A stretch of 64,000 nt of DNA from UBA6115 sp012514225 (GTDB lineage Bacteria > Bacillota > Clostridia > Christensenellales > Aristaeellaceae). The translations under genes and the position numbers were made by a program. Within the stretch, counting starts at the first letter, position 1. The number at the start of each line of letters is the position of its first letter. The notes below the pieces were generated by a model. The model searched no databases. It was given only the letters and a program-made list of their open reading frames with translations, and was not told where the DNA came from. Shown one piece after another: positions 43,367 through 50,891 of the stretch. The stretch is from assembly GCA_036756425.1 (NCBI GenBank), contig DAIOLC010000004.1, forward strand, positions 1 to 64,000, given 5' to 3'.

Positions 43367-44467
43367 TCAATCGTTGACCAGCCGCTCGTTCCGGATGGTG
43401 AGCGCGTCCCCGTCCCAGGAGAAGCGGAAGGCGTCCGGGTAGGATTCCGCTGTCATGAACTCGAGGTTCACGCCCATGCGCACGGGCTTTGCGGGGTCCG
43501 TGATGCGCTCGTAGAAGGTTTTTTCGTCGTACTGCGTGTTTTCGATGTAGAATCCCGCGCCGCCGCCGGAGGCGGATTGTTTCAGCGCGTTTTCGCCCTT
43601 TTCGTCCGCCAGGGCGCCGTTCATCCAGCCCCACAGAATCCGGTCGCAGCGCTCGAAGGGCACGCCCGCGTCCACGGTCATCTCCGCCGTCAGGTAGACG
43701 CGGATGGGCGAGAGCATGAACTCGGTCACCTTCAGGCTGTAGTCCTCAAAGCGGACTTCCGCCGGCGGCTGCAGCCGGACGACGCCCGGCAGGTTTGTCG
43801 CGGGGATCTCGAAGGACAGTTCGTCGTTCTCAATGCTCTTGCGGCCGCGGATGGGCAGCTGCACCTTCAGCGTATCCGCGGGCTCCAGCTCCGACAGGTC
43901 GTACTGGATCCAGGCCAGGGTTTCCCCGTTCCGGCCGCCCGCGTCAGCGCCGGCCTCGCCCAGGGGGTTCACGTCCTGTCCGTTGACGATGGCCCAGTCC
44001 AGGCTGCTCCAGGACACGCCGTCCTCTTCCGCGGCCGGGAAACTGAAGTTTCCGTTCCAGATGGCCTGCCCGTCAAAGGGCGCCGTGGCGTCCCGCTCCC
44101 GGGTGGAGTGCACCACCCGCAGGTACTTGCCGTCGTACACCGCCTCCGTCACCACCACGTCCACATGCCCGAAGGATGCGCGGGCCACGTCGCGGTTCAC
44201 CAGGTCGAAGGCCTCCTTTTGCACGTCGGCGTGCCCCTCGTCCTTGTGCCTGCCCATCAGGTCGAACAGCCCGAAGCCGTCCGTCAGCGCGAAGGCCGCC
44301 GCGGTCAGCAACACCAGCGCCAGCGCGAAAACCAGCGCCAGCGACGTTCTTTTTTTCACGGTTTTTCCCTCCAGTGTGATTTGTTCCTCGATTTTTTGCC
44401 GCAGCGCGGCGTCCGGGGAAAAGCCGGACAGGCGCGCGTTGACGATGGACTCAAAGGTCTTCTTCAT
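43367..44467 (-). CDS. Membrane-anchored DUF4179 anti-sigma factor
   Basis: The 366-residue protein has a short cytoplasmic N-terminal region (about 1-38), one membrane helix (about 40-62, L-A-L-V-F-A-L-A-L-V-L-L) and a large external beta-rich domain of the DUF4179 type. The overlap with the ECF sigma gene upstream (17 bases) indicates that it holds that sigma factor inactive until an envelope signal is sensed. The signal is unknown. Confidence 0.82.
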   Translation of the reverse strand: MKKTFESIVNARLSGFSPDAALRQKIEEQITLEGKTVKKRTSLALVFALALVLLTAAAFALTDGFGLFDLMGRHKDEGHADVQKEAFDLVNRDVARASFGHVDVVVTEAVYDGKYLRVVHSTRERDATAPFDGQAIWNGNFSFPAAEEDGVSWSSLDWAIVNGQDVNPLGEAGADAGGRNGETLAWIQYDLSELEPADTLKVQLPIRGRKSIENDELSFEIPATNLPGVVRLQPPAEVRFEDYSLKVTEFMLSPIRVYLTAEMTVDAGVPFERCDRILWGWMNGALADEKGENALKQSASGGGAGFYIENTQYDEKTFYERITDPAKPVRMGVNLEFMTAESYPDAFRFSWDGDALTIRNERLVND

Positions 44468-44978
44468 CGAAATACCACCTTTCCAGCTTGTTTTTCAGGA
44501 TATTCCGCGCGCGCCGCAGCCGCGTGGACCAGGTGTTCTCACTTGTTCCGGTCGCCAGGGCGATGTCCCTGACGGACAGCCCCTGGTAGTAGTGCAGCAG
44601 GATGGCCTCCCGGTATTTCAGGGGCAGCGCCATCACCTGGGTGATGACGGTGTCGTCCCCGGGGTCGAAGGGCTCCGAGGGCTCCGGCAGGTCCGACAGC
44701 GCGGGGCTGAACCGCTCGCGCCTGAACCAGGCGCGGCGCCGGATGTCCCGGCAGCAGTTGAGCGCGATGGCCGTCAGCCAGGTCTTTTCGCCGCATTCCC
44801 CGCGGAAGGACGCGCGACGCCGGTGAGCCCTCAGGAAGGTCTCCTGCACGGCGTCCTGCGCCAGGTGCGCGTCCCCCAGTTGAAGGTAGCAAAAGCGCAG
44901 CAGCGCGTTTCCGTGCTCCGCGAACAGGCGGCTGACGTCCGCCGCCCCGGCCCTGTCCGGTACCTGACAAAGCTCCAT
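44451..44978 (-). CDS. ECF-type RNA polymerase sigma factor
   Basis: The 175-residue protein has sigma region 2 (L-F-A-E-H-G-N-A-L-L-R-F-C-Y, then D-A-V-Q-E-T-F-L-R-A) and region 4 (L-P-L-K-Y-R-E-A-I-L-L-H-Y-Y-Q-G-L-S-V-R-D-I-A), without region 3, which defines the ECF group. It is paired with the DUF4179 anti-sigma factor. A start behind GGGAGG fits the family N terminus. Confidence 0.9.
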   Translation of the reverse strand: MELCQVPDRAGAADVSRLFAEHGNALLRFCYLQLGDAHLAQDAVQETFLRAHRRRASFRGECGEKTWLTAIALNCCRDIRRRAWFRRERFSPALSDLPEPSEPFDPGDDTVITQVMALPLKYREAILLHYYQGLSVRDIALATGTSENTWSTRLRRARNILKNKLERWYFDEEDL

Positions 44979-45054
44979 GCCACGCCTCCCTTCATCCTTA
45001 TAGACGCGGGGAAACGGGAAAACCGTTCATCGCGGGGAAACAAATGGGAGGGAG

Positions 45055-45170
45055 GGGAACGCCGGGACGCCGCCCCGGGCCCCGCAAGGGGCTTTCAGCC
45101 CCCTGACCCCTTCTGATTAAAGCTCTTGGGGGCCCGGGGCTTCTTGAAAGATGCCCCCGGCGTTCCTCCC
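45055..45170. repeat. Intergenic hairpin repeats between dnaN and the sigma gene
   Basis: GGGGCTTTCAGCCCC forms a small hairpin in the left half. The right half, CTTGGGGGCCCGGGGCTTC...GATGCCCCCGGCG (about 45123-45160), is a near copy of 43314-43351 with broken pairing. No gene is visible in the 245-base gap besides these repeats and the dnaN terminator. Confidence 0.5.
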
Positions 45171-45175
45171 CAATC

Positions 45176-45204
45176 AAAAGGGCCCCCGCAAAGGAAGCCC
45201 TTTT
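45176..45204 (-). terminator. Terminator of dnaN
   Basis: AAAAGGGC (45176-45183) pairs with GCCCTTTT (45197-45204). Read on the minus strand, the stem ends in GCCCTTTT, 20 bases after the dnaN stop. Confidence 0.7.
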
Positions 45205-45223
45205 CACGCCGGTCCCGTCCCCG

Positions 45224-46336
45224 TCAGTCCGACACGCGCACCGGCAGGATGAGGTAGGTGTACTGGTTGCTGTTCACCGGGCTGACCACGCAGGGGCTGA
45301 CGTTGGTGTTGAAGCGCAGGGAGAGGTCCGGCGTCTCGATGTTCTTGATGACGTCGTTGAGGTAGGCGGCGTTGAAGGCGATGCTCAGCGGGCTGCCGTC
45401 GAAGTCGATGGGAATCTGCTCCGTCGCCGTGCCGACCTCCGCGTTGGCGGAGATGGTCAGCGCCTGGTCCTCGATTTTTAGCCGCAGCAGGTTGTTGCTG
45501 CCCTCCCTCGCGATGAGGCTGGCGCGCTGGATGGCCGAGGCCAGCAGCAGCCGGTCCGCCTTCACGGCGGTGGTCCAGGAGGTGGGCAGGATTTGCCGGT
45601 AATTGATGTACTCGCCCAGGATGAGGGGGGAGTAGACCTTCGTCCTGTCGAACTCCGCCAGCAGGTGGGTCTTCGACAGTGTCAGGGTGATGGGTTGCTC
45701 GGAGTCCGACAGCATCCGGCTGATGTTGCCCACCAGGGCACCGGGCAGGATGTGGGAGAGCAGCTCCCGGCCCTTGGGCATCTCGTGCGCGCAGTAGACC
45801 CGCTGCATGGCCAGGCGGTAGCCGTCCAGGCATACGAAGCGTACCTCGTCGGCGGCGGTTTCCATCAGGCAGCCGGTCAGGATGCGGCGCGTCTCGTCCG
45901 TCGCGATGGCGAAGATGATGCTCTTGATGGCGTTCTTGAAGCTCTGCTGGCTGATTTGCGTGACGGACTCCGCCTCGATCGGGGCGACGGTGGGATAGTC
46001 CTGGGCGTCGATGAGCACCAGCTCGGTCTTGCTGCCCATGTTCTTGACCATCGCGCGCTTGTTGTCCCGCGTTTCCAGCTCCACGTTGCCTTCCAGGTTG
46101 CGGATGAGCTCGCTCATCAGCCGTGCCGGCAGCAGGGCGGAGCCGTCCTCCTTCACCGCCGCGGGCACGACGGAGCGGATGGCCACCTCGCCGTCCGTGA
46201 CGGTCAGCTGCAGGCCGTCCTCCAGCGTCTCCAGGAAGACCCCGCGCTGGAAATCCTTGGTCTCATGGGCGGTCAGCGCGTAGCTGACCATGCTCATCCC
46301 ATGCTTGAAATCGTTGGCGTTGAAGGCAACCTGCAT
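45224..46336 (-). CDS. dnaN: DNA polymerase III subunit beta (sliding clamp)
   Basis: The 370-residue protein is a standard three-domain bacterial clamp: M-Q-V-A-F at the N terminus, L-P-A-R-L-M-S-E-L near 90, the central R-R-I-L-T-G-C-L (family G-V-L region) with C-L-D-G-Y-R-L-A, and the C-terminal L-I-L-P-V-R motif that forms the partner-binding cleft. The dimeric ring tethers polymerase and other proteins to DNA. Start has an AGGAGG site. Unusually its upstream neighbour is nagB, with the origin-like region between, and not dnaA; recF and gyrB do not follow it. Confidence 0.95.
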   Translation of the reverse strand: MQVAFNANDFKHGMSMVSYALTAHETKDFQRGVFLETLEDGLQLTVTDGEVAIRSVVPAAVKEDGSALLPARLMSELIRNLEGNVELETRDNKRAMVKNMGSKTELVLIDAQDYPTVAPIEAESVTQISQQSFKNAIKSIIFAIATDETRRILTGCLMETAADEVRFVCLDGYRLAMQRVYCAHEMPKGRELLSHILPGALVGNISRMLSDSEQPITLTLSKTHLLAEFDRTKVYSPLILGEYINYRQILPTSWTTAVKADRLLLASAIQRASLIAREGSNNLLRLKIEDQALTISANAEVGTATEQIPIDFDGSPLSIAFNAAYLNDVIKNIETPDLSLRFNTNVSPCVVSPVNSNQYTYLILPVRVSD

Positions 46337-46337
46337 G

Positions 46338-46756
46338 CTTTCCTCCTCGGTCCGCGCCGCCCGCCGTCAGGCTGGCAGTACGAATAATGGCAGTAGTAGT
46401 AGTAGGGGCTGTGGACGCTGTGGATAAGGGGGGCAAGCCCGGCGCCCGCGGTGAAAATTGTTCCCTGCGCCCTGTTGAAAACCATCCGCCCGCTGTGGAC
46501 GGGTGTGGACAGACGGCCCGCGCCGGCGGTTTTCACCCCGCCGGGGTCTCCCGGTGGAGGGTAGGCGGCATGGACACGCTGTCGGGTTTCCGGCGGCCGT
46601 GGGCCAGGCGCCGCGAACCGCCCTGCGCGCGGAAGGGTTCGTCCACACCGCCCGGGGATTGTCGATAAGTTGTCCGCTGACGGTTTTCATCGCCTGGGCA
46701 AGCCTTGCGGGGATTCCCGGGAAAACCGTCCCGGGGCTTGTGCACAGGCCCCAGGC
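46338..46756. other. oriC: Probable chromosomal replication origin region
   Basis: This 420-base gap between nagB and dnaN has no plausible gene. Besides the basal element at 46392-46427 it carries further DnaA-box-like nonamers: TGTGGACGG (46494-46502), TGTGGACAG (46504-46512), TCGTCCACA (46639-46647) and TTGTGCACA (46738-46746, one mismatch from TTATNCACA). The cluster, the trio and the position upstream of dnaN support origin function. The dnaA gene that usually bounds it is not in the window. Confidence 0.8.
46392..46427 (-). other. Basal unwinding element of oriC: tandem DnaA boxes and DnaA-trio
   Basis: Read on the minus strand: a perfect DnaA box TTATCCACA (46427-46419), a second box GCGTCCACA directly abutting it (46418-46410), a short GC spacer, then CTACTACTACTACT (46405-46392), followed by CATTATTCG. 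This is the same order and orientation as the Bacillus subtilis unwinding site upstream of dnaN (two abutting boxes, GC cluster, repeated trios that seat DnaA on single-stranded DNA), and it likewise points toward dnaN. Confidence 0.85.
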
Positions 46757-47476
46757 TTACAGCAGGCTGCCGGCGCCCTTGTCCAGCAGCACCGTGACCG
46801 CCGGGTGCGCGCGCAGGATGGAGGCGGGCAGCCGGGGCGTGATTTCGCCCTGAACCATGCCGCGGACGACCGGCGCCTTGTTTTCCCCCAGGGCGATGAG
46901 CAGGATGCTCTTCGCGGACATGATGGTGCCGATGCCCATGGACAGCGCGCGGCGGGGCACTTCCTTCTCGCTGGCGAAGAAGCGCTTGTTGGCGTCGATG
47001 GTGTCCTGGGTCAGGGTGACGGCGTTGGTCGGGTAGGTGAACTGCTCCGCCGGCTCGTTGAAGCCGATGTGCCCGTTGTGCCCGATGCCCAGCAGCTGCA
47101 GGTCGACCCCGCCTGCCAAGCGGATGCTCTCCTCATACCGGGCGCACTCCGCGTCCAGGTCCTTCGCCAGGCCGTTGGGCAGGAAGGACTGCTTGAGGTT
47201 CACGTGGTCGAAGAGGTGGCGCTTCATGAAGGAGATATAGCTCTCCGGATGGCTGGTCGGCAGCCCCGCGTACTCGTCCAGGTTGAAGGTGGTGGCCTTC
47301 GAAAAATCCAGCACCCCGTCCCGGTGGAGCCGGATGAGTTCCTCATAGGTGGAAATGGGCGTGGAGCCGGTGGCCAGGCCCAGAACGCTGTCCGGCTTGT
47401 TGAGAACCTGCGCCGCGAAAACCGCCCCGGCCGCGCGCGCGACCTGTGCCTCGTTGTCGAATACGTGAACAACCAT
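46757..47476 (-). CDS. nagB: Glucosamine-6-phosphate deaminase
   Basis: The 239-residue enzyme converts glucosamine-6-phosphate to fructose-6-phosphate and ammonia. It has the phosphate loop L-A-T-G-S-T-P near 34-40, the catalytic F-N-L-D-E-Y with D67, and the active-site loop G-I-G-H-N-G-H-I-G-F-N-E-P. It is of the short, Bacillus-like form without an allosteric tail. A dyad around its -10 box suggests regulation. Confidence 0.93.
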   Translation of the reverse strand: MVVHVFDNEAQVARAAGAVFAAQVLNKPDSVLGLATGSTPISTYEELIRLHRDGVLDFSKATTFNLDEYAGLPTSHPESYISFMKRHLFDHVNLKQSFLPNGLAKDLDAECARYEESIRLAGGVDLQLLGIGHNGHIGFNEPAEQFTYPTNAVTLTQDTIDANKRFFASEKEVPRRALSMGIGTIMSAKSILLIALGENKAPVVRGMVQGEITPRLPASILRAHPAVTVLLDKGAGSLL

Positions 47477-47491
47477 CTGTTTGCGCCTCCT

Positions 47492-47517
47492 TTTGCGGTA
47501 TTATATCACACCGCAAA
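47492..47517 (-). promoter_or_regulatory. nagB promoter with dyad operator
   Basis: On the minus strand an extended -10, TG-A-TATAAT, occupies 47508-47500. It lies within the loop of a perfect inverted repeat TTTGCGGT-N10-ACCGCAAA (47492-47517), which could be a repressor site. AAGGAGG for nagB lies within the next 20 bases. Confidence 0.6.
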
Positions 47518-47608
47518 GGTGGTCCGCATCAGAAAGTGACGCGGGCGAATGAGGGTCTCCGGCAGGGAAGTCCCGCAGGATCAATTCCATGCCGGGCTAC
47601 ATGCCGCC

Positions 47609-47992
47609 TCACATCCTGCCGAGCACCTCCTGCTTCTTTTTTGTGTACTCCTCGTCCGTGAGAATCCCTTTCCCATGCAGGAGGCCGAGTTCCTCCAAGA
47701 CTTCGACGTTTGATTTTGACTGGGTTTTTTCTGCGTCGGCATGGTCGGCTGCCAGTTCGTTTCCCTTCGACTCCGGGATTGGTGCGGCACCGGATTCTTC
47801 AACCTGCCATTTGTCTGAAGCCGGCTCATCCATATCTTCATTGCCATCCTGCCGGTGGATTGACAGCCAAAGGACGTAGACGAAAGCCATAATTGCGCAT
47901 ATGAAGGTCCACACCATCATGTCGCCGGCAGAAGCCCTGTTGTTGAAGGCGACCAGGAACGCGATGAGGTACGTCACCGCCGCTGTTTTCAC
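47609..47992 (-). CDS. SHOCT-domain small membrane protein
   Basis: The 127-residue protein has two hydrophobic segments (about 5-15 and 25-45), an acidic, low-complexity middle, and a C-terminal SHOCT motif (L-E-E-L-G-L-L ... G-I-L-T-D-E-E-Y-T-K-K-K-Q-E-V-L). SHOCT modules are short tails thought to mediate oligomerisation; function is unknown. It is coupled by ATGA to the small membrane protein upstream. GC content is lower than in flanking genes. Confidence 0.7.
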   Translation of the reverse strand: MKTAAVTYLIAFLVAFNNRASAGDMMVWTFICAIMAFVYVLWLSIHRQDGNEDMDEPASDKWQVEESGAAPIPESKGNELAADHADAEKTQSKSNVEVLEELGLLHGKGILTDEEYTKKKQEVLGRM

Positions 47993-48192
47993 GCTTCCTT
48001 TTTTGCCCCGCCGCTGCTGCCGATGCTGAACGCCCCGGCGATAATCAGCAGGATTGCAACCACCATGAACGAACCGGCAACCGGGGACCTGGAGGACGAA
48101 TCGGCAAGATTTGACAGGGCAGACAGCATGGAGCCCTGGAAAAACACGAAGATTCCTGCAAGAATCGACAGGATTCCAAAAGCGGTGAACAT
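47989..48192 (-). CDS. Small two-helix membrane protein
   Basis: The 67-residue protein has two membrane helices (about 3-23 and 41-59) joined by a Ser-rich loop, and a basic tail. I do not recognise a family. Its start has an AAGGA site, and its stop overlaps the start of the SHOCT protein, so the two probably act together in the membrane. Confidence 0.6.
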   Translation of the reverse strand: MFTAFGILSILAGIFVFFQGSMLSALSNLADSSSRSPVAGSFMVVAILLIIAGAFSIGSSGGAKKEA

Positions 48193-48358
48193 TGTTATCC
48201 GTCCTTCAGCGAATATTATCGGAAACTCTTTGCGTCCATTCCTGTATGCAGCGTATTCTACGGCACCGGAGCGGAAATCTCAACCGAAGGGACAAAAATT
48301 GTCCGCTTCGGGCGTGCCTCCGCCGCCGGTCTGCTGTTCCGGGGCGGTCTGGCAAACA

Positions 48359-48367
48359 TGTTATAAT
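48359..48367 (+). promoter_or_regulatory. Extended -10 promoter of the serine hydrolase gene
   Basis: TGTTATAAT is a perfect extended -10, 27 bases before the start codon, with AGGAGGG between. No clear -35 is present, as is common for extended -10 promoters. Confidence 0.6.
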
Positions 48368-48393
48368 CCCCTTATCAAACAGGAGGGATTCAC

Positions 48394-49854
48394 ATGCCGG
48401 GACTACGCCATGTTTCACACCCGGAGGCGCTGGGCCTGAGCTCCCGGGCCGTCCTGCGCTTTTTAAAATCCCGCGGCGGCGCGGGCCTGCATTCCCTGGC
48501 GCTCGTCCGGGACGGGAAGGCCTATTCGCTGTCCGTGGCGCCCTGGCGGGCGGATACGCCGCACACCCTGTACTCCCTGTCCAAGAGCCTCGTCTCCATG
48601 GCGGCGGGCATCGCGGTCGGGGAGGGCCTGCTGTCCTACGACGACCGCGTTTCGGAGGTGCTTGCGGACTGCCTGCCGACCGGGCATGACCCGCTGCTCC
48701 GGGAGGTGACCCTGCGCCACCTGCTGTCGATGACCTCCGGCCTGGACGAGCGGAGCGAGCTGCGCTCCCTGCGCGAACAACGCGACTGGGCGCGGGCATT
48801 CCTGTCCTACCCCGTCACGCATGAGCCGGGCGCGCATTTTCATTACAACAGCCATGGCACCTACCTGCTGGGGCGCATGGTGAGCAGGCGCTGCGGGGAG
48901 AGCGTCCGGGATTACCTGACGCCGCGGCTGTTCCTTCCGCTGGGCATCGGCAAGCCCCAGTGGGACTGCTGCCCGAAGGGCTACAACATCGGCGGCACGG
49001 GGCTGCACCTCTCCTGCCTTCAGCTGGCCCACGTGGCGCAGCTGCTGCTGTTTGACGGCGTCTGGGAGGGGAAGCGCCTGCTGCCGGAGGACTACCTGCC
49101 TCAGGCGACCGCCCGGCAGGCGGACACCTTCGACCCGGGCGCCAGCCCGCACTGGCCGGACTGGGAGAGCGGCTACGGCTGGCAGTTCTGGCTGGGGCCG
49201 AAAGGACGGTACCGGGGCGGCGGCATTCACGGCCAGGTGATGCTGGTCGACCGGGGGAGCAACCTGGCGCTGTGCGTGACCGCGGGGCTGAACCGGGAGG
49301 GGACGCAGATGTCTGCGCTGCACGGGCTGATGGACGGGCTTCTGGCCCTGCCCCCCGGAAACGCGGCGGAACAGGCGGAGTTGGAACGGCTGGCCGGCAG
49401 TCTCTCCGAGCCCCCGCCGCCCGACGATGGGGAGCCGCCCTTCGGCGAGGGCAGCTACCAGGCCGCGGACGGGCGCCTGCTGCGGCTGGAGACCCCGGAC
49501 GATGGCACCCTGCGGCTGTTCTACCAGCCGCCGGAGAAGGCAACCCCCTATGCCTTCGTCCTGTCGCGCCCGGAGGCGCACCGGGGCGCGTTCCGCACCC
49601 CCGCGGCCTTCGAGCGGCCGCAGCCCACCCTGGGCCGCTTCGGCGTCAGGGGCGGCGAGATGTTCGCCCAGGTGCTCCTGACCGAAGCCGCCTTCCGCTT
49701 CGACTTCCACCTCCAGCCAGTGCCGGGGGGCCTCCGCGTCCGCCTGCGCGCCGTGGGCGAGAAGAGCGGGACGTTTATGTTTGGGAGGACGGGGGAGGAG
49801 GGAGCCGGGGGACGCCGTCCCCCGGACCCCCCGGCATGGGATTCCATCCCTTGA
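48394..49854 (+). CDS. Beta-lactamase-fold serine hydrolase (S12 / class C-like)
   Basis: The 486-residue protein has the S-x-x-K motif S-L-S-K (61-64) and the second motif as Y-N-S (from residue 151). A G-I-H-G-Q segment stands where class C enzymes have K-T-G or H-x-G. There is no signal peptide, so it is cytoplasmic and more likely an esterase or peptidase than a resistance enzyme. The last 120 residues form a separate beta-rich domain. The substrate is unknown. Confidence 0.78.
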   Translation: MPGLRHVSHPEALGLSSRAVLRFLKSRGGAGLHSLALVRDGKAYSLSVAPWRADTPHTLYSLSKSLVSMAAGIAVGEGLLSYDDRVSEVLADCLPTGHDPLLREVTLRHLLSMTSGLDERSELRSLREQRDWARAFLSYPVTHEPGAHFHYNSHGTYLLGRMVSRRCGESVRDYLTPRLFLPLGIGKPQWDCCPKGYNIGGTGLHLSCLQLAHVAQLLLFDGVWEGKRLLPEDYLPQATARQADTFDPGASPHWPDWESGYGWQFWLGPKGRYRGGGIHGQVMLVDRGSNLALCVTAGLNREGTQMSALHGLMDGLLALPPGNAAEQAELERLAGSLSEPPPPDDGEPPFGEGSYQAADGRLLRLETPDDGTLRLFYQPPEKATPYAFVLSRPEAHRGAFRTPAAFERPQPTLGRFGVRGGEMFAQVLLTEAAFRFDFHLQPVPGGLRVRLRAVGEKSGTFMFGRTGEEGAGGRRPPDPPAWDSIP

Positions 49855-49966
49855 CCCGGAGGGTATAAAGGGAATCTACCTGCGGATGGGTCTCGGCGTG
49901 ATAATGAAAAAGAATGGGTCAAGGGACGAAGTCCCTTGCGGGGGCGCGGGGGCCGGCCCCCGCAAC
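49800..49966. repeat. Composite intergenic hairpin repeats
   Basis: GGGGGACGCCGTCCCCC (overlapping the hydrolase gene end), CATGGGATTCCATCCCTTGACCC, and GGGTCAAGGGACGAAGTCCC with CTTG repeat the modules seen at 4272-4322 and 35929-35985. The first module overlaps coding sequence, so the hydrolase C terminus (from about residue 470) may derive from a repeat insertion. Confidence 0.55.
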
Positions 49967-49987
49967 ACTCCCCATTACGGAGGCGCG

Positions 49988-50272
49988 ATGACAGGCAGTC
50001 TATGGGTCCGGGAAATCAGGCGCAACAGGATTGTTAGGGACACCGTCGTGCCTTGCGGGAAGGCGGGCTGGGAGGAGGCGCTGGCCGCCGCCTGCCGGGC
50101 GCTGGACCTGGGCGTGCCGGTGGTGATGGAAAAGCACCGGCGGGACTTGTCCGATTTCGGCCAGGCGCGGTTCCTGCCGGAACACTTCCTGGAATCGGTG
50201 CGGTTCGACCGGCTGGAGGCCGAGTACTTCGAGCAAGGGGAAAAGGACGAAAAGCCGCGCGGCGCGGGCTGA
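49988..50272 (+). CDS. Small conserved-looking protein of unknown function
   Basis: This 94-residue protein is rich in charged residues, with a V-R-E-I-R-R-N-R-I segment near the start and an acidic Lys/Glu tail. I do not recognise a family. GGAGG lies seven bases before the ATG, and DUF1643 follows 11 bases after the stop, so it is probably co-transcribed with that gene. Confidence 0.6.
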   Translation: MTGSLWVREIRRNRIVRDTVVPCGKAGWEEALAAACRALDLGVPVVMEKHRRDLSDFGQARFLPEHFLESVRFDRLEAEYFEQGEKDEKPRGAG

Positions 50273-50283
50273 AGGGGGAAGGG

Positions 50284-50889
50284 ATGCACGTACCCGGGAC
50301 GAGCATGCACCAGGCGGAGCTGAAGACCTTCGAGGAGGCGCTGTCCGAGGCGCCGCGGGAGGAATACGACCGGGGGAAGTGGCTGTACGTGCCGCCGTAT
50401 TACACGGAGTACCGCTACGTGCTGGGCACCCTGGGGGAAAGGCCGCTGCTGTGCGTGGGGCTCAACCCCTCCACCGCGGCGCCGGGCGCGCTGGACAACA
50501 CCTTGAAGAGCGTGCAGCGCGTGGCAACGCACAACGGCTACGATTCCTTCCTGATGATGAACCTCTACGCCCAGCGCGCGACGCGGCCCCGGGACATGGA
50601 CGCGGACGAAAGCGGATTTTTACGCCGGGAAAACCTGGCCGCCTTCAGGTGCCTGCTGGGAAGGACGAAGGACGTCTGGGCCGCCTGGGGCGCGGTGATG
50701 GAGACGCGGGGGTATCTGCGGGACTGCGTGCGCGATTTCGTGCGGCAGGGCCGGGCGGAGGGCGCCCGATGGCTCACGGCCGGGAGGCGCAGCGCCAAGG
50801 GCCACCCCCACCACCCCCTGTACCTGAAAAAAGACAGCCCGCTGGAGCCCTTCGACGCTGAGGGCTATCTGGCCTCCTGGGAGGGATAG
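50284..50889 (+). CDS. DUF1643 family protein
   Basis: The 201-residue protein has the DUF1643 landmarks L-C-V-G-L-N-P-S-T-A (near 60), L-M-M-N-L-Y-A-Q-R-A-T, V-W-A-A-W-G near 140, and a late G-H-P-x-H-P-L-Y. The family is widespread and its function is unknown; the conserved Asn-Pro-Ser-Thr and His-Pro suggest an enzyme. An internal ATG at 50305 is a possible alternative start. Confidence 0.85.
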   Translation: MHVPGTSMHQAELKTFEEALSEAPREEYDRGKWLYVPPYYTEYRYVLGTLGERPLLCVGLNPSTAAPGALDNTLKSVQRVATHNGYDSFLMMNLYAQRATRPRDMDADESGFLRRENLAAFRCLLGRTKDVWAAWGAVMETRGYLRDCVRDFVRQGRAEGARWLTAGRRSAKGHPHHPLYLKKDSPLEPFDAEGYLASWEG

Positions 50890-50891
50890 CG

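Noticed and set aside
46392..46405. AGTAGTAGTAGTAG as a simple microsatellite
   Set aside because: Its placement next to two abutting DnaA boxes and a GC spacer, pointing to dnaN, fits a DnaA-trio far better than a chance repeat.
48394..49854. Antibiotic-resistance beta-lactamase
   Set aside because: There is no signal peptide, the second and third motifs are atypical, and an extra C-terminal domain is present; an esterase or peptidase role is more likely.
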